From assembly GCA_017307505.1 (NCBI GenBank), contig JAFKEE010000038.1, positions 1 to 64,000 of the forward strand: a DNA stretch of 64,000 bases, read 5' to 3'. The notes beneath the pieces are model-generated. The model saw only the letters and a list, made by a program, of their open reading frames with translations, had not been told where the DNA came from and searched no databases. This DNA is from Acidobacteriota bacterium. Lineage in GTDB: Bacteria; Acidobacteriota; Terriglobia; Bryobacterales; Bryobacteraceae. The position numbers were made by a program, and so were the translations under genes. This document shows positions 42,092 through 51,784 of this stretch, piece by piece (within the stretch, counting starts at the first letter, position 1; every line of letters starts with the position of its first letter).

Positions 42092-45000
42092 CTCTAAATT
42101 CGGTCATTTGTCTTACCTGGCACTCTGCCTTTTTTCGATCGGAAATTTCTTAGTTTTGGGCCAGACGCAGGGCACTGCTGTACCTGCCGGTACGCCGTTG
42201 ATCCCCTTGTCGTCTGCAGGCAACGCCGGGCAGGATGTGACCACCGCGGGCGCAACCGGACCTGATTTGTCGATCAGCTTGACGCACACCAGCGCTTTCC
42301 TGCGGGGCCAGACGAACGCGGTCTACCTGATTCGTGTGACCAACGAGGGCGGCACGCAGACGTCGGGGATGATCTCGGTCATCGAGACGATGCCGTCAGG
42401 CGTTACGATCACGTCGATGTACGGACCGGGCTGGTCCTGCCTCTCCAACACCTGCAACCGCAGTGACGCTTTGCAGCCCGGACAGATGTTTCCGACGATC
42501 ACGGTCCTGGCCACGGTGGACCAGAACGCACCCCTCTCGATCAGCAACATGGCGAGTGTGTCGGGCGGCGGCGATGCGCTTATCTCCAATAATTTTGCGA
42601 ACGATGTGACGACGATCGCGGCGGAAGGGCGCTTGCTGGGGTGGGGCTACAGCTACTCTCCCGCGAGCAACTTTCCCAGTTCGCTCACTGACGTGGTATC
42701 CGTGTCGGCCGGGTCCGATCATGCCATCGCGCTGCGCAAGGACGGAACGGTCGTCGAATGGAACTACGCCGGACCATACACTGTTCCCACCACCGAGAGC
42801 CTCACGGGCGTAGTGGCGGTGGCGGCCGCCTACGACGTAAGTTTTGCGTTGAAAGGCGACGGTAGTGTCGTTGTCTGGAGCCGTTATACCAACACTCCCT
42901 CCACCAGCAGCCTGGCGAATGTGGTGTCCATCGAAGCCTACGGCTATTACTTCTGGGCCGTGCATGCCGACGGAAAGGTCACCGGCCTCACCATTAATAA
43001 CGCCACGGCTTACGTAATTCCGGGCGAAGTCGCCAATGTCGTGCAACTCTCCGCAGGCTATGGCGGTGTCCTGGCGCTCAGTTCCCAGGGTGGAGTCTTC
43101 TCCTGGGGCGTCTATGCACCTCCGGCACCAACGGGGACGGAGAGACTGGTTCAAGTCGCCTTTGTCGGGGCTTCGACAGGGGTCGGAATCAAAACAGATG
43201 GGACCATTACGGCGTGGACTACCGGTTCCGGCGGGGGACTCACCAGCTTCCCTTCGGGCATCAACAATGTGGTCGACCTAGCGGGCGATTCGTTCGCCAT
43301 GGCGCTGAAGGGGGATGGAACCGTTTCCTCCTGGGGCACCACCAGTTACGGCATCGCGGAATTTGCGGGGGCCCTGGCACACGCTCGACAGGTAAAGGCA
43401 TGTAACGCCTATGGGATCGCGATTCTCTCGGCGGCACCGGTGCAACTGAAGATTCAGGCCTTCGCCAAGGACTATGACATCTCCGGCAGCGGTTACTATC
43501 AGACTCCAATCGTCACCCTCGATGGGGTGAATTTCTCGCCTCCATTTTCGATTCTGGTGGCGCCCGACAGCGTCCACACCATCGCCAGCGCGCTGACCCA
43601 AACGCCCTATGATTCGAGCATCCAGTTTAACTTCAGCAACTGGAGCGATAGCGGCGCGGCCTCCCACTCCATTACAGTCAGCGGAGCCAGCACTTATACC
43701 GTCAACTACTCTGTAAAATTCAGGCTGTATACCTACTCCGAAGGAAACGGCACGATCAGTCCGGCCTCCGCCTATTACGATCCGGGCTCCACGGTCCTTG
43801 TGAGAGCTACCCCGTCGAATGGATATGTCTTCATCAATTTCTACGATGGGAATAGCCGAACCCAGAACAACCCGCTTCGCGCGGTGATGACTGGCCCCAG
43901 AACCGTCTCAGCGAGCTTCGGCGCACTGGCTACCGCGGGACCACGCATGACGCTCAAACCCATGCGACAGCTCATACAAGGCCAGCAGAACGCCGTCTAC
44001 ATTGGGCGTATTTTCAACGAATCCACCACTACAATCACTGGCACTGTGCAGATCCGGTTCTCGGGGCTCACTGTAGTCAGGATGTTCGGAAGCGGGTGGA
44101 CCTGCCTGTCCGATACGTGCAGCAGGTCGGACGCGCTCCCTCCGGGGCAATCGTATCCCGCCATCCTGATTGTCGCTTCGACGGATGCAACCGCAACGGG
44201 CACGATCAATCCGTACCTGAGCTCCGACTATTACTATTCCAACTACTATCTTGCAGCCAGCGCTCCGTCGAAGGTTTACGGAGCGGGCAATGCGGTGATC
44301 GCCTGGGGCAACAACAGTGCAGGCCAGGTGGCCACTCCTGCTGGCTTGACGAACCTCGTCGAAGCCACTGGAGGGAGTAACCACAGCGTCGCATTGCGGG
44401 GCGATGGAACCGTGGCCGCCTGGGGCGACAATTCCAAACAACAGACCAAGGTGCCGGGCGGGCTCGTCAATCTCATCGCGATCGCGGCCGGGAGCAACCA
44501 CACGCTCGCGCTGAATTCGTCGGGGTTGGTGGTGGCCTGGGGCGACAACTCGAGCGGGCAGTCCGCTGTCCCAGCCAGTTTGTCGAACGTCATTGCGGTG
44601 GCAGCGGGCGCAAACCATAGCCTCGCACTCAACAGCGACGGCACGGTTGCCGCCTGGGGTGCCAACGCCAGTGGCCAATGCACGGTTCCTGCCAATGTCA
44701 GGGACGCAGTGGCTATCGCGGCCAGCGGAGATCATTCTCTGGCCGTACTGAGAGACGGCAGTGTTGTCGCATGGGGCAGCAATTCGGCAGGGGAAGGTAC
44801 TGTCCCGTCCGGTTTGTCGAGAGTGGAATCGATTTCCGCAGGAAACCAGTTCAGTCTGGCGGTGCAGGATGATGGGACCGTGGTGGCCTGGGGCAGCATT
44901 CCTGCCTCCATCGTTTCCGGTATGCCTGCCGGACTCACGAATGTGCGCCTGCTGGCAGCCGGAGGCGCGCATGCGCTGGCCCTCCAGTGGGACCAGACGC

Positions 45001-48000
45001 TCCAAGCGTGGGGTATCAATACGGATGGCCAGACGACAATCCCGCAGGGGCTCTCGCAGATCACCTCCGTCGGCGCCGGCGCGGCGCACAGCCTCGCTGT
45101 CGCCGCTGCTCCGGCCGTCGTCAACTTCGGATTCCGGACCTCTCCCAGCGGCGTCTCCTTCTCCGTCGATGGAGTGACCTACAAGTCAGGTCAAAGTTTC
45201 CAATGGCCCTACGGCAGCACGCATACGGTCGTAGTGCCAACTGCTCAGCCGGGCCCCGTTCCGGGCTCTCAATATGTCTTGACCGGTTGGGGGGATGGAT
45301 TCTCGCAGTCTTCGCGAACAGTCTCCGCGACGCAGAACCTCAACTACACTCTCAGTTTCAAGCTGCAATACCTGCTGACCACTTCCGTGACAGGCGCCGG
45401 CAGCATCAGCCCCTCCACCACTTATCTGGACTCCGACAGCACGGTGAAACTCAGGGCGACCGCCGCTCAAGGGAGCGTCTTCGCAGGCTTCACCGGCGAC
45501 ATGTCAGGTCTGCAGAATCCGAGGAGCTTCGTCTTGAAAGGGCCCCTGAACATTGGCGCCACCTTCCTGATCCCGCAGGGTAAGGCGAAGTTCAAGCTGG
45601 ATCTGCGCCATACGAGCGCATTTCTGCGTGGACAAACCAACGCTGTTTATCTGGTGCGGATCATGAACGACCCCACGGGCGGCCCCACTTCCGGGCAGGT
45701 ACAGATGACACCCAGTGTTCCAGCCGGAATTCAGATCACCTCGATGTCCGGGTCCGGCTGGAGCTGCACGTCCAGCGTTTGCAGCAGAAGCGACGTCCTC
45801 GCAGCAGGCTCTAACTATCCCGCCATCACTGTCCTGGCCCATGTCCTGGACGATGCGCCAGCAAGCCTCACTTTCCAGGCGGGCGTTTCAGGCGGCGGCA
45901 CCACAGGCGCCACCACCGCCAGCGACGTCACGCCGATCAACTCAGTGGCCATCCCAGTGTACTGGCCTCCTTTGTATGACTACTACTACTCTGCCTCCAC
46001 GCTGAAGCGGTTCCCGGAAGGACTCACCGACGTAGTAGCGGTGTCCCCAAGCTCGTCCCATTACCTTGCGCTGAAGAAAGATGGCACCGTCGCGGCATGG
46101 GGCGTGAACAATTACGGCCAATCCGACGTGCCAGCCGGTCTGGCCAATGTGGTCGCCGTATCGGCCGGAAACAACATTAGTGTTGCGCTGAAGGCTGACG
46201 GGAGTGTCGTGGAGTGGGGCGATCCACAGATGGTTTCACAATTGCCGGCTGGCCTGACAGACCTGGTCGCCATCAGCGCCGGCAGCAACAATATCCTTGC
46301 CATTAAGAGCGACGGCACACTGACCCAGTGGGGGAGTCCATACTACTACTCGTTTGACCAGGTGGCGCTGGCGCAGGTGCAGAATGCCGTGGCGATCTAC
46401 GCGTACTACAACCCAGTCGCCCTGACCCTGGATGGGACGCCAATCTCACTCAGCAGCGAGACTTCGCTGCTGACGCCGCCGTCGGTGTCGAATGTGGTTT
46501 CGATCTCCTCCAGCTACTCCGTAATTAACGCAGTCCGTCAGGATGGAACCCTCACACGCTGGGGCTCCAACTCAAACACCACTGTGCCAACCGACTGGGC
46601 GAATCTTGCCGCGGTGGTGTTGGACGGAGATTGCCCGGTGGCGTACAAGAAAGACGGCACACTCACTCAAGGGAACTGTTCCATCTACTCATCAACGACG
46701 CAACCCAAGGACATCGGCAATGTGACCGCGTTCGCTGCATTCGGCGGGGATATCATGGTCCTGACTGCCAACCCACCGCCGGTTGCCGTCACGATATCGG
46801 CCGATAGAGGCGACATCACGGTCGACGGCACAGCTTACCAACAGAGCCAGACCTTTACCTGGCCCTACAACAGTGTTCATACGATCGCAGCCAGTTCCCC
46901 AATTGACGGTGCCACCGGCACGCGTCAGGTGTTCTCTTACTGGAGCGACGGGGGATCCATCTCCCATTCGATTGTTGCTGCCTCCACGGGGGCCATGCGA
47001 ATCAATGCAGGTTTCAGGAATCAGTATTACTTGACGACGAAAGCATCTCAGGGTGGCACCATCAACCCGGCCAGCGGCTGGTACGACGAAGGCTACACTC
47101 TGGTGTACGCCACGCCGGATCAGGGATACACCCTCAAGAGCTTCACCAACGCAAATATCGGAGACGAGAACTCCGGGTACCTCTACCTGTATTCTCCGAC
47201 CACAGTAACCGCCAACTTTGTCTCCACGACCACCGGTCCGAAACTGGCGATCACCAGCAGCCATTCGGGCAGTTTCACTCAGGGACAGCAGAGCGCAACG
47301 TTCACCCTGACGGTGAGCAATGCCGCCGGCTCGAATGCCACGACAGGCAGCGTGTTTGTGATCAATTCTCTGCCCGCGGGTCTGACCTCCTCCTCCTCCA
47401 TGTCCGGTGATGGTTGGAGTTGCTCCAGAGCTTCCTGCTCCCGTGCCGATGCCCTGGCCGGCGGGGCAAGTTATCCGCCCATCACCGTCACCGCCAGCGT
47501 CGGCCTCAACGCAACGTCGCCACAGGTCAATCAGGCCACCGTCACAGGTGGAGGCAGCGCATCAGCATCCACCACGGACTCCGCCACCATCCTCACCCTC
47601 ATCAACCTGATGAGTAGCCCCAGCGGCCTGGCAGTCATCGCCGACGGCGTCACCTACACCACCCCGAAGGCCCTGGCCTGGGCCGCCGGTTCCTCCCACA
47701 CCCTGACGATCACCTCGCCGCAAACCGCCGGAAACACTCGCTACCCCTACCTGAGTTGGAGCGATGGTGGTGGGCAGTCCCATGTCGTGACTACCCCGAC
47801 GACCGCCACCACCTACACAGCCAGCTTCAAGACGCAGAGCAAACTCACGACCAGCGTTCTGCCCGCGGGCGCCGGCACGGTCACAGTCGCTCCCACCTCC
47901 GCCGATGGCTGGTACGACAGCACCCAGGTCCTCCAAATCACAGCCAACCCAGGGAACGGCAATGGTTTCTCGGGATTCTCCGGCGACCTCACCGGCACCG

Positions 48001-48956
48001 TGAATCCGCAATCGCTGGCTATGGTCGCGCCCCGCACCGTCGTGGCGAATTTCGCGGCGATCAATCCTCAGCCTTCGGCCGTCAGCGTCTCGCCGGCTTC
48101 CGGTTCAGGATCGTCCGCGTCGTTCACCGCCGTCTATTCCTCCGGACTCGGCTACCAGAACCTGGCCTGGGTCCAAATGCTCGTCGCCACCGCGCCCGAT
48201 GGCGGCGGCCAGACATTCTGCATGCTCCACTACGACATCAACGGCGACTCGTTCTGGATGTATGGGGATGAGGGCTTCTTCCTGGGACCCGTCAAGCGTG
48301 GCACGCCCAGCGCAGTGTTGCAGAACTCGCTCTGCGCCCTGAACACCAAGACCACCACGGTCACCAACAGCGGAACGACACTCACCTGGAAGGCGGACGT
48401 CGTCTTCAAGGCAGCCGCAACGCGCAATGTCTACCTCCGCGCCATGGCTTACCCCAATCTCGACACCGGCCTGGTGCTGAAAGGCACCTGGACCTCATCG
48501 GCTTCCGCGCTTTCCACAATGAGCGCGCTGCCCAGCTCCGGCACCGGCGCCCAACAGACATTCGCAGCCTCCTTCCCGGATCCCGCCGGCTTCGAGGGCG
48601 CTCCTCTGGGCTGGTCCCAGTTCCTCATCGCTTCTGCTTCCGACGGCGGCGCGCAGCCGTTCTGCTTCGTCCACTACGACCGCGCGGGGAACGGGCTGTG
48701 GGTCTATTCCGGCGACGTCGGCTTCTTCCTGGGGCCGGTGAGCCCGGGCACGGCCTCCAACACGCTCACCAGCAGCGCCTGTTCCGTCAATCCGGCCGGA
48801 ACCACGATTACCAACGTATCGGGCGTCCTCACCGTCAACGTCCCCATCACTCTGAAGGCCCCGATGTCCGGCGCCAAGAAAATCTACCAGCGAACCCTGG
48901 ATCCGCTCCGGCGAGACACCGGCTGGGTCCAGACGGGCACCTGGACGATCCCGTAG
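42087..48956 (+). CDS. Giant secreted RCC1/InlB-repeat protein, three and a half modules
   Basis: A 2289-residue exported protein, the longest gene in the window. Signal peptide about 1-30; three full modules (about 55-625, 625-1165, 1166-1717), each a DUF11/CARDB-like domain, an RCC1-like propeller, a beta linker and an InlB B-repeat-like domain; then a half module without propeller (about 1717-1994); then the C-terminal domain pair (about 1994-2141 and 2142-2289). The propeller of module 2 has seven clear AWG blades (about 733-1007). Module 3 is the most divergent and Tyr-rich. No catalytic motif was found; a surface adhesin or binding scaffold is the best guess. The start is a TTG, as in the paralogue at 18453. 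Confidence 0.85.
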   Translation: MRSKFGHLSYLALCLFSIGNFLVLGQTQGTAVPAGTPLIPLSSAGNAGQDVTTAGATGPDLSISLTHTSAFLRGQTNAVYLIRVTNEGGTQTSGMISVIETMPSGVTITSMYGPGWSCLSNTCNRSDALQPGQMFPTITVLATVDQNAPLSISNMASVSGGGDALISNNFANDVTTIAAEGRLLGWGYSYSPASNFPSSLTDVVSVSAGSDHAIALRKDGTVVEWNYAGPYTVPTTESLTGVVAVAAAYDVSFALKGDGSVVVWSRYTNTPSTSSLANVVSIEAYGYYFWAVHADGKVTGLTINNATAYVIPGEVANVVQLSAGYGGVLALSSQGGVFSWGVYAPPAPTGTERLVQVAFVGASTGVGIKTDGTITAWTTGSGGGLTSFPSGINNVVDLAGDSFAMALKGDGTVSSWGTTSYGIAEFAGALAHARQVKACNAYGIAILSAAPVQLKIQAFAKDYDISGSGYYQTPIVTLDGVNFSPPFSILVAPDSVHTIASALTQTPYDSSIQFNFSNWSDSGAASHSITVSGASTYTVNYSVKFRLYTYSEGNGTISPASAYYDPGSTVLVRATPSNGYVFINFYDGNSRTQNNPLRAVMTGPRTVSASFGALATAGPRMTLKPMRQLIQGQQNAVYIGRIFNESTTTITGTVQIRFSGLTVVRMFGSGWTCLSDTCSRSDALPPGQSYPAILIVASTDATATGTINPYLSSDYYYSNYYLAASAPSKVYGAGNAVIAWGNNSAGQVATPAGLTNLVEATGGSNHSVALRGDGTVAAWGDNSKQQTKVPGGLVNLIAIAAGSNHTLALNSSGLVVAWGDNSSGQSAVPASLSNVIAVAAGANHSLALNSDGTVAAWGANASGQCTVPANVRDAVAIAASGDHSLAVLRDGSVVAWGSNSAGEGTVPSGLSRVESISAGNQFSLAVQDDGTVVAWGSIPASIVSGMPAGLTNVRLLAAGGAHALALQWDQTLQAWGINTDGQTTIPQGLSQITSVGAGAAHSLAVAAAPAVVNFGFRTSPSGVSFSVDGVTYKSGQSFQWPYGSTHTVVVPTAQPGPVPGSQYVLTGWGDGFSQSSRTVSATQNLNYTLSFKLQYLLTTSVTGAGSISPSTTYLDSDSTVKLRATAAQGSVFAGFTGDMSGLQNPRSFVLKGPLNIGATFLIPQGKAKFKLDLRHTSAFLRGQTNAVYLVRIMNDPTGGPTSGQVQMTPSVPAGIQITSMSGSGWSCTSSVCSRSDVLAAGSNYPAITVLAHVLDDAPASLTFQAGVSGGGTTGATTASDVTPINSVAIPVYWPPLYDYYYSASTLKRFPEGLTDVVAVSPSSSHYLALKKDGTVAAWGVNNYGQSDVPAGLANVVAVSAGNNISVALKADGSVVEWGDPQMVSQLPAGLTDLVAISAGSNNILAIKSDGTLTQWGSPYYYSFDQVALAQVQNAVAIYAYYNPVALTLDGTPISLSSETSLLTPPSVSNVVSISSSYSVINAVRQDGTLTRWGSNSNTTVPTDWANLAAVVLDGDCPVAYKKDGTLTQGNCSIYSSTTQPKDIGNVTAFAAFGGDIMVLTANPPPVAVTISADRGDITVDGTAYQQSQTFTWPYNSVHTIAASSPIDGATGTRQVFSYWSDGGSISHSIVAASTGAMRINAGFRNQYYLTTKASQGGTINPASGWYDEGYTLVYATPDQGYTLKSFTNANIGDENSGYLYLYSPTTVTANFVSTTTGPKLAITSSHSGSFTQGQQSATFTLTVSNAAGSNATTGSVFVINSLPAGLTSSSSMSGDGWSCSRASCSRADALAGGASYPPITVTASVGLNATSPQVNQATVTGGGSASASTTDSATILTLINLMSSPSGLAVIADGVTYTTPKALAWAAGSSHTLTITSPQTAGNTRYPYLSWSDGGGQSHVVTTPTTATTYTASFKTQSKLTTSVLPAGAGTVTVAPTSADGWYDSTQVLQITANPGNGNGFSGFSGDLTGTVNPQSLAMVAPRTVVANFAAINPQPSAVSVSPASGSGSSASFTAVYSSGLGYQNLAWVQMLVATAPDGGGQTFCMLHYDINGDSFWMYGDEGFFLGPVKRGTPSAVLQNSLCALNTKTTTVTNSGTTLTWKADVVFKAAATRNVYLRAMAYPNLDTGLVLKGTWTSSASALSTMSALPSSGTGAQQTFAASFPDPAGFEGAPLGWSQFLIASASDGGAQPFCFVHYDRAGNGLWVYSGDVGFFLGPVSPGTASNTLTSSACSVNPAGTTITNVSGVLTVNVPITLKAPMSGAKKIYQRTLDPLRRDTGWVQTGTWTIP

Positions 48957-49033
48957 ACCACGGCGGCTTGCTGATGCTGTCTTGGTTCGACGTCCCGAAG
49001 GACGCCCCAGTATAAGGGCGCTAAACACAACCG

Positions 49034-49065
49034 GCCGGCGAGGGGTTTACGAGCCTCTCGCCGGC
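49034..49065. terminator. Strong hairpin between two giant paralogues
   Basis: GCCGGCGAGGGG (49034-49045) pairs with CCTCTCGCCGGC (49054-49065) at 11 of 12 positions around an 8-nt loop. It lies 78 nt after the 42087 gene and 20 nt before the next start, so it is either a terminator or a structure in the next gene's leader. Confidence 0.45.
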
Positions 49066-49084
49066 GCCAAGCTCCGGCTCAATC

Positions 49085-51760
49085 ATGCGCAGACAATTTC
49101 TGACGTTCCTGACTCTGGGTCTCCCCTTCGCATTCCTCTCCGTCACTCAAGCGCGGGCGTCCGCAGCCACAGGGCCCGACCTGGGCATTGCCCTCACCCA
49201 TAACTCCGCCTTCCTGCGCGGCCAGACGAACGCCGTCTATTTCGTCCGCGTCACGAACAACGGCGATGCTCCGTCCTCAGGACCAATTTCGGTCGTTGAG
49301 TCGATGCCCACGGGCCTCACCCTGACTTCGCTCTCCGGACCCGGTTGGACCTGCCTGGCGAACAGTTGCAGCCGGAGCGACGTGCTGGCTCCGGGCGGCA
49401 TGCTGCCAACCATCACCGTCGTGGCCACCGTGGCCGACGACGCACCGGACTCGGTAATCAATCAGGTGACGGTTTCCGGCGGAGGCGATGGGAACGCCGC
49501 GGACAATCTCGCGGCCGATCAGACGGCCATCGCCTCGGAAGGCTGGCTGCTCGGGCTTCCACTCAACTTGACGAGCAAAACGGTCCAGCGGACACCCACG
49601 TCGCTCTCCGACGTCGTTGCAGTAGCCGCTTCCCCTGGCATGGGCGGCCTTGCTCTGCGGAAGGACGGCACCGTTGTGCAATGGACCGTCGATAACACCC
49701 AGGTCTATCCGACACCGGCCGGGCTCACGGGGGTGATCGCCATCGCCATGAATGACAGGTACTTCTCTGCCGTGAAGAGCGATGGTCACGTTGTGGCCTG
49801 GAGCACGATCTACGTCGAACCCTCGACGGCGGGAATCTCGGACGTTGTTTCCATCGCAGCAGGACCAACTTGGGCCCTGCTCCTCCACGCCGATGGTTCG
49901 GTCAGCCCGCTGGGCTCATTATTTCCAGCTGAACTGGCTGTCCCTGCCGGTCTTGCCAATGTGGTCCAACTCTCGGTCCAAAACAATTCTGTGGCGGCAC
50001 TCACCGCCCAGGGGACCGTCGCCGCCTGGGGCAACGCAGCACCGCCCATGCCTGCAACCACCGGCAGACTCACCCAGGTCGTGGCCCTCGATTCCGGAGC
50101 GTTGGCAGGCCTTCGTCCGGATGGAACCGTGGTCGTCTGGGACACCTATGGGCTCGGTGAGCTTCTCAAGGTTCCGGCGGACCTCAACCAGGTAGCAGCG
50201 CTGGCCGGCGCAACCTACGTGATGGCCCTGAGGGAGGACGGCACCGTGAGGGCCTGGGGGCCCACGGCGGCGCGCGTGCCGGTGTTTCCAAGCGCGGCCC
50301 AGACGGCCAGTACGCTTGCCTCGGCCAGAGCCGTCGTGGCCACACAGAGTTTCTTCTATGCGATCCTCTCCGCGCGACCTGTCATACTGACGGTCAAGGC
50401 AACGGCCTCCCCGGTGGACCTGGACACCATCTCCGGTCTTCCACCCTATTTCACCCTGGACGGGGTTGCCTTCACGAACTCCTATTCCACCTTTGCGGCG
50501 CCAGGCGGCAGCCATGTCCTCGGAACCGACCCTGTAGTTTTCACCGACGGCCACAGATCCCGGCTCGAATTCAAAAGCTGGAGCGACGGCGGCGCCCCCA
50601 CTCACACAATCACACTGGGCAACACTGACGCCACATACACAGCGGACTTCAAACCGCAGCATCAGCTCTGGACGATCGCGGGCCTGGGCGGTACCATCGC
50701 GCCCCAGACCGCCTACTACGATGTCGGATCCGTCGTGCAAGTCGCGGCCGCGGCCAACTCCGGCTATACCTTCACCGGGTTCTCGGGCGATCTCACCGGC
50801 ACGGCCTCCCCTCAGTCCATCACGCTGACCGGGCCGAAGCTGGTGAACGCGACCTTCTCCCAAGGCGGAGCCCAGCCCCCCACGGCGGAATTGGGTTCCT
50901 ACTCGGGCTCGGGAAGCGTGGCTCTGCTTGCCGCGAACTTCACTCGCACTCCAAGCTCACAGCAGTTGGTCTGGGTTCAGATTCTCCTCGCGGCAGCCCT
51001 CGATGGGGGAGGTCAGCCCTTCTGCTTCATTCACTATGACGTCCTGGGCGACCGCTTCTGGCAGTATGGCGACGGCGGCTTCTTTGTCGGCCCTGTCCAG
51101 CCGGGTACCACCAGCGCCAGCCTCCAGAACAACCTGTGTGCGATAGACACCTCTCATTCGGCGGCGTACACCACTGGCAACTTACTCAGCGTCTATCCGA
51201 GAATCGTGTTCAAATCCGGCGCACAGCTCAATGTCTACCTTCGCGCCTGGACACAACAGGGTCTCGACACGGGTTGGCTGCACCGCGGAACCTGGACCGC
51301 CACTCCAGCCGCTCCGGTCTCGATGAGCGTGGGCATGTACCCCAACAATGGCGATCAGAATCTGTTCAAGCTGGACTATTCCGACCCCACAGGCTTCGAA
51401 GGCACCGGCAAAGGCTGGTCGCAGTTCCTGATTGCGGCGGCCCCCGATGGAGGCGGACAGCCCTTCTGCTTCCTGCATTACGACCGGGCGGGCAATGGAC
51501 TCTGGATGTATTCCGGAGACGTGGGTTTCTTCCTGGGTCCCGTCGCGCCGGGCGCCACCTCGAATGCGCTGGACAGCAGCGCCTGCTCAGTGAATCCTGC
51601 GCTGTCTTCGGTCTATCTCTCACCTGCCGGCTACCAGGTCTACGCGCGCTTCACGCTGAAGCCCCCGATGTCTGGGCCGAAGCATCTCTACCTGCGCACC
51701 CTCGACGTGCTCAACCGCGACACGGGCTGGGTGGACGCCGGAGCCAGGATCATTCCCTAA
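49085..51760 (+). CDS. Secreted RCC1/InlB-repeat protein, one module
   Basis: This 891-residue exported protein is the minimal member of the family: signal peptide about 1-27; DUF11/CARDB-like domain about 34-155 (HNSAFLRGQTNAVYFVRV, CSRSDVL); RCC1-like propeller about 155-430; beta linker and InlB B-repeat-like domain about 515-600 (GYTFTGFSGDLTGTASPQ); C-terminal pair about 605-745 and 745-891, with DGGGQPFCFIHYD and DGGGQPFCFLHYD. The start is an ATG here, without the 14-nt block of the other two. It follows the 2289-residue paralogue after 128 bp, so tandem duplication is likely. It converges with the GH67 gene. Confidence 0.85.
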   Translation: MRRQFLTFLTLGLPFAFLSVTQARASAATGPDLGIALTHNSAFLRGQTNAVYFVRVTNNGDAPSSGPISVVESMPTGLTLTSLSGPGWTCLANSCSRSDVLAPGGMLPTITVVATVADDAPDSVINQVTVSGGGDGNAADNLAADQTAIASEGWLLGLPLNLTSKTVQRTPTSLSDVVAVAASPGMGGLALRKDGTVVQWTVDNTQVYPTPAGLTGVIAIAMNDRYFSAVKSDGHVVAWSTIYVEPSTAGISDVVSIAAGPTWALLLHADGSVSPLGSLFPAELAVPAGLANVVQLSVQNNSVAALTAQGTVAAWGNAAPPMPATTGRLTQVVALDSGALAGLRPDGTVVVWDTYGLGELLKVPADLNQVAALAGATYVMALREDGTVRAWGPTAARVPVFPSAAQTASTLASARAVVATQSFFYAILSARPVILTVKATASPVDLDTISGLPPYFTLDGVAFTNSYSTFAAPGGSHVLGTDPVVFTDGHRSRLEFKSWSDGGAPTHTITLGNTDATYTADFKPQHQLWTIAGLGGTIAPQTAYYDVGSVVQVAAAANSGYTFTGFSGDLTGTASPQSITLTGPKLVNATFSQGGAQPPTAELGSYSGSGSVALLAANFTRTPSSQQLVWVQILLAAALDGGGQPFCFIHYDVLGDRFWQYGDGGFFVGPVQPGTTSASLQNNLCAIDTSHSAAYTTGNLLSVYPRIVFKSGAQLNVYLRAWTQQGLDTGWLHRGTWTATPAAPVSMSVGMYPNNGDQNLFKLDYSDPTGFEGTGKGWSQFLIAAAPDGGGQPFCFLHYDRAGNGLWMYSGDVGFFLGPVAPGATSNALDSSACSVNPALSSVYLSPAGYQVYARFTLKPPMSGPKHLYLRTLDVLNRDTGWVDAGARIIP

Positions 51761-51784
51761 CCGGGGGCGGGGCCGTCTGGAGGT

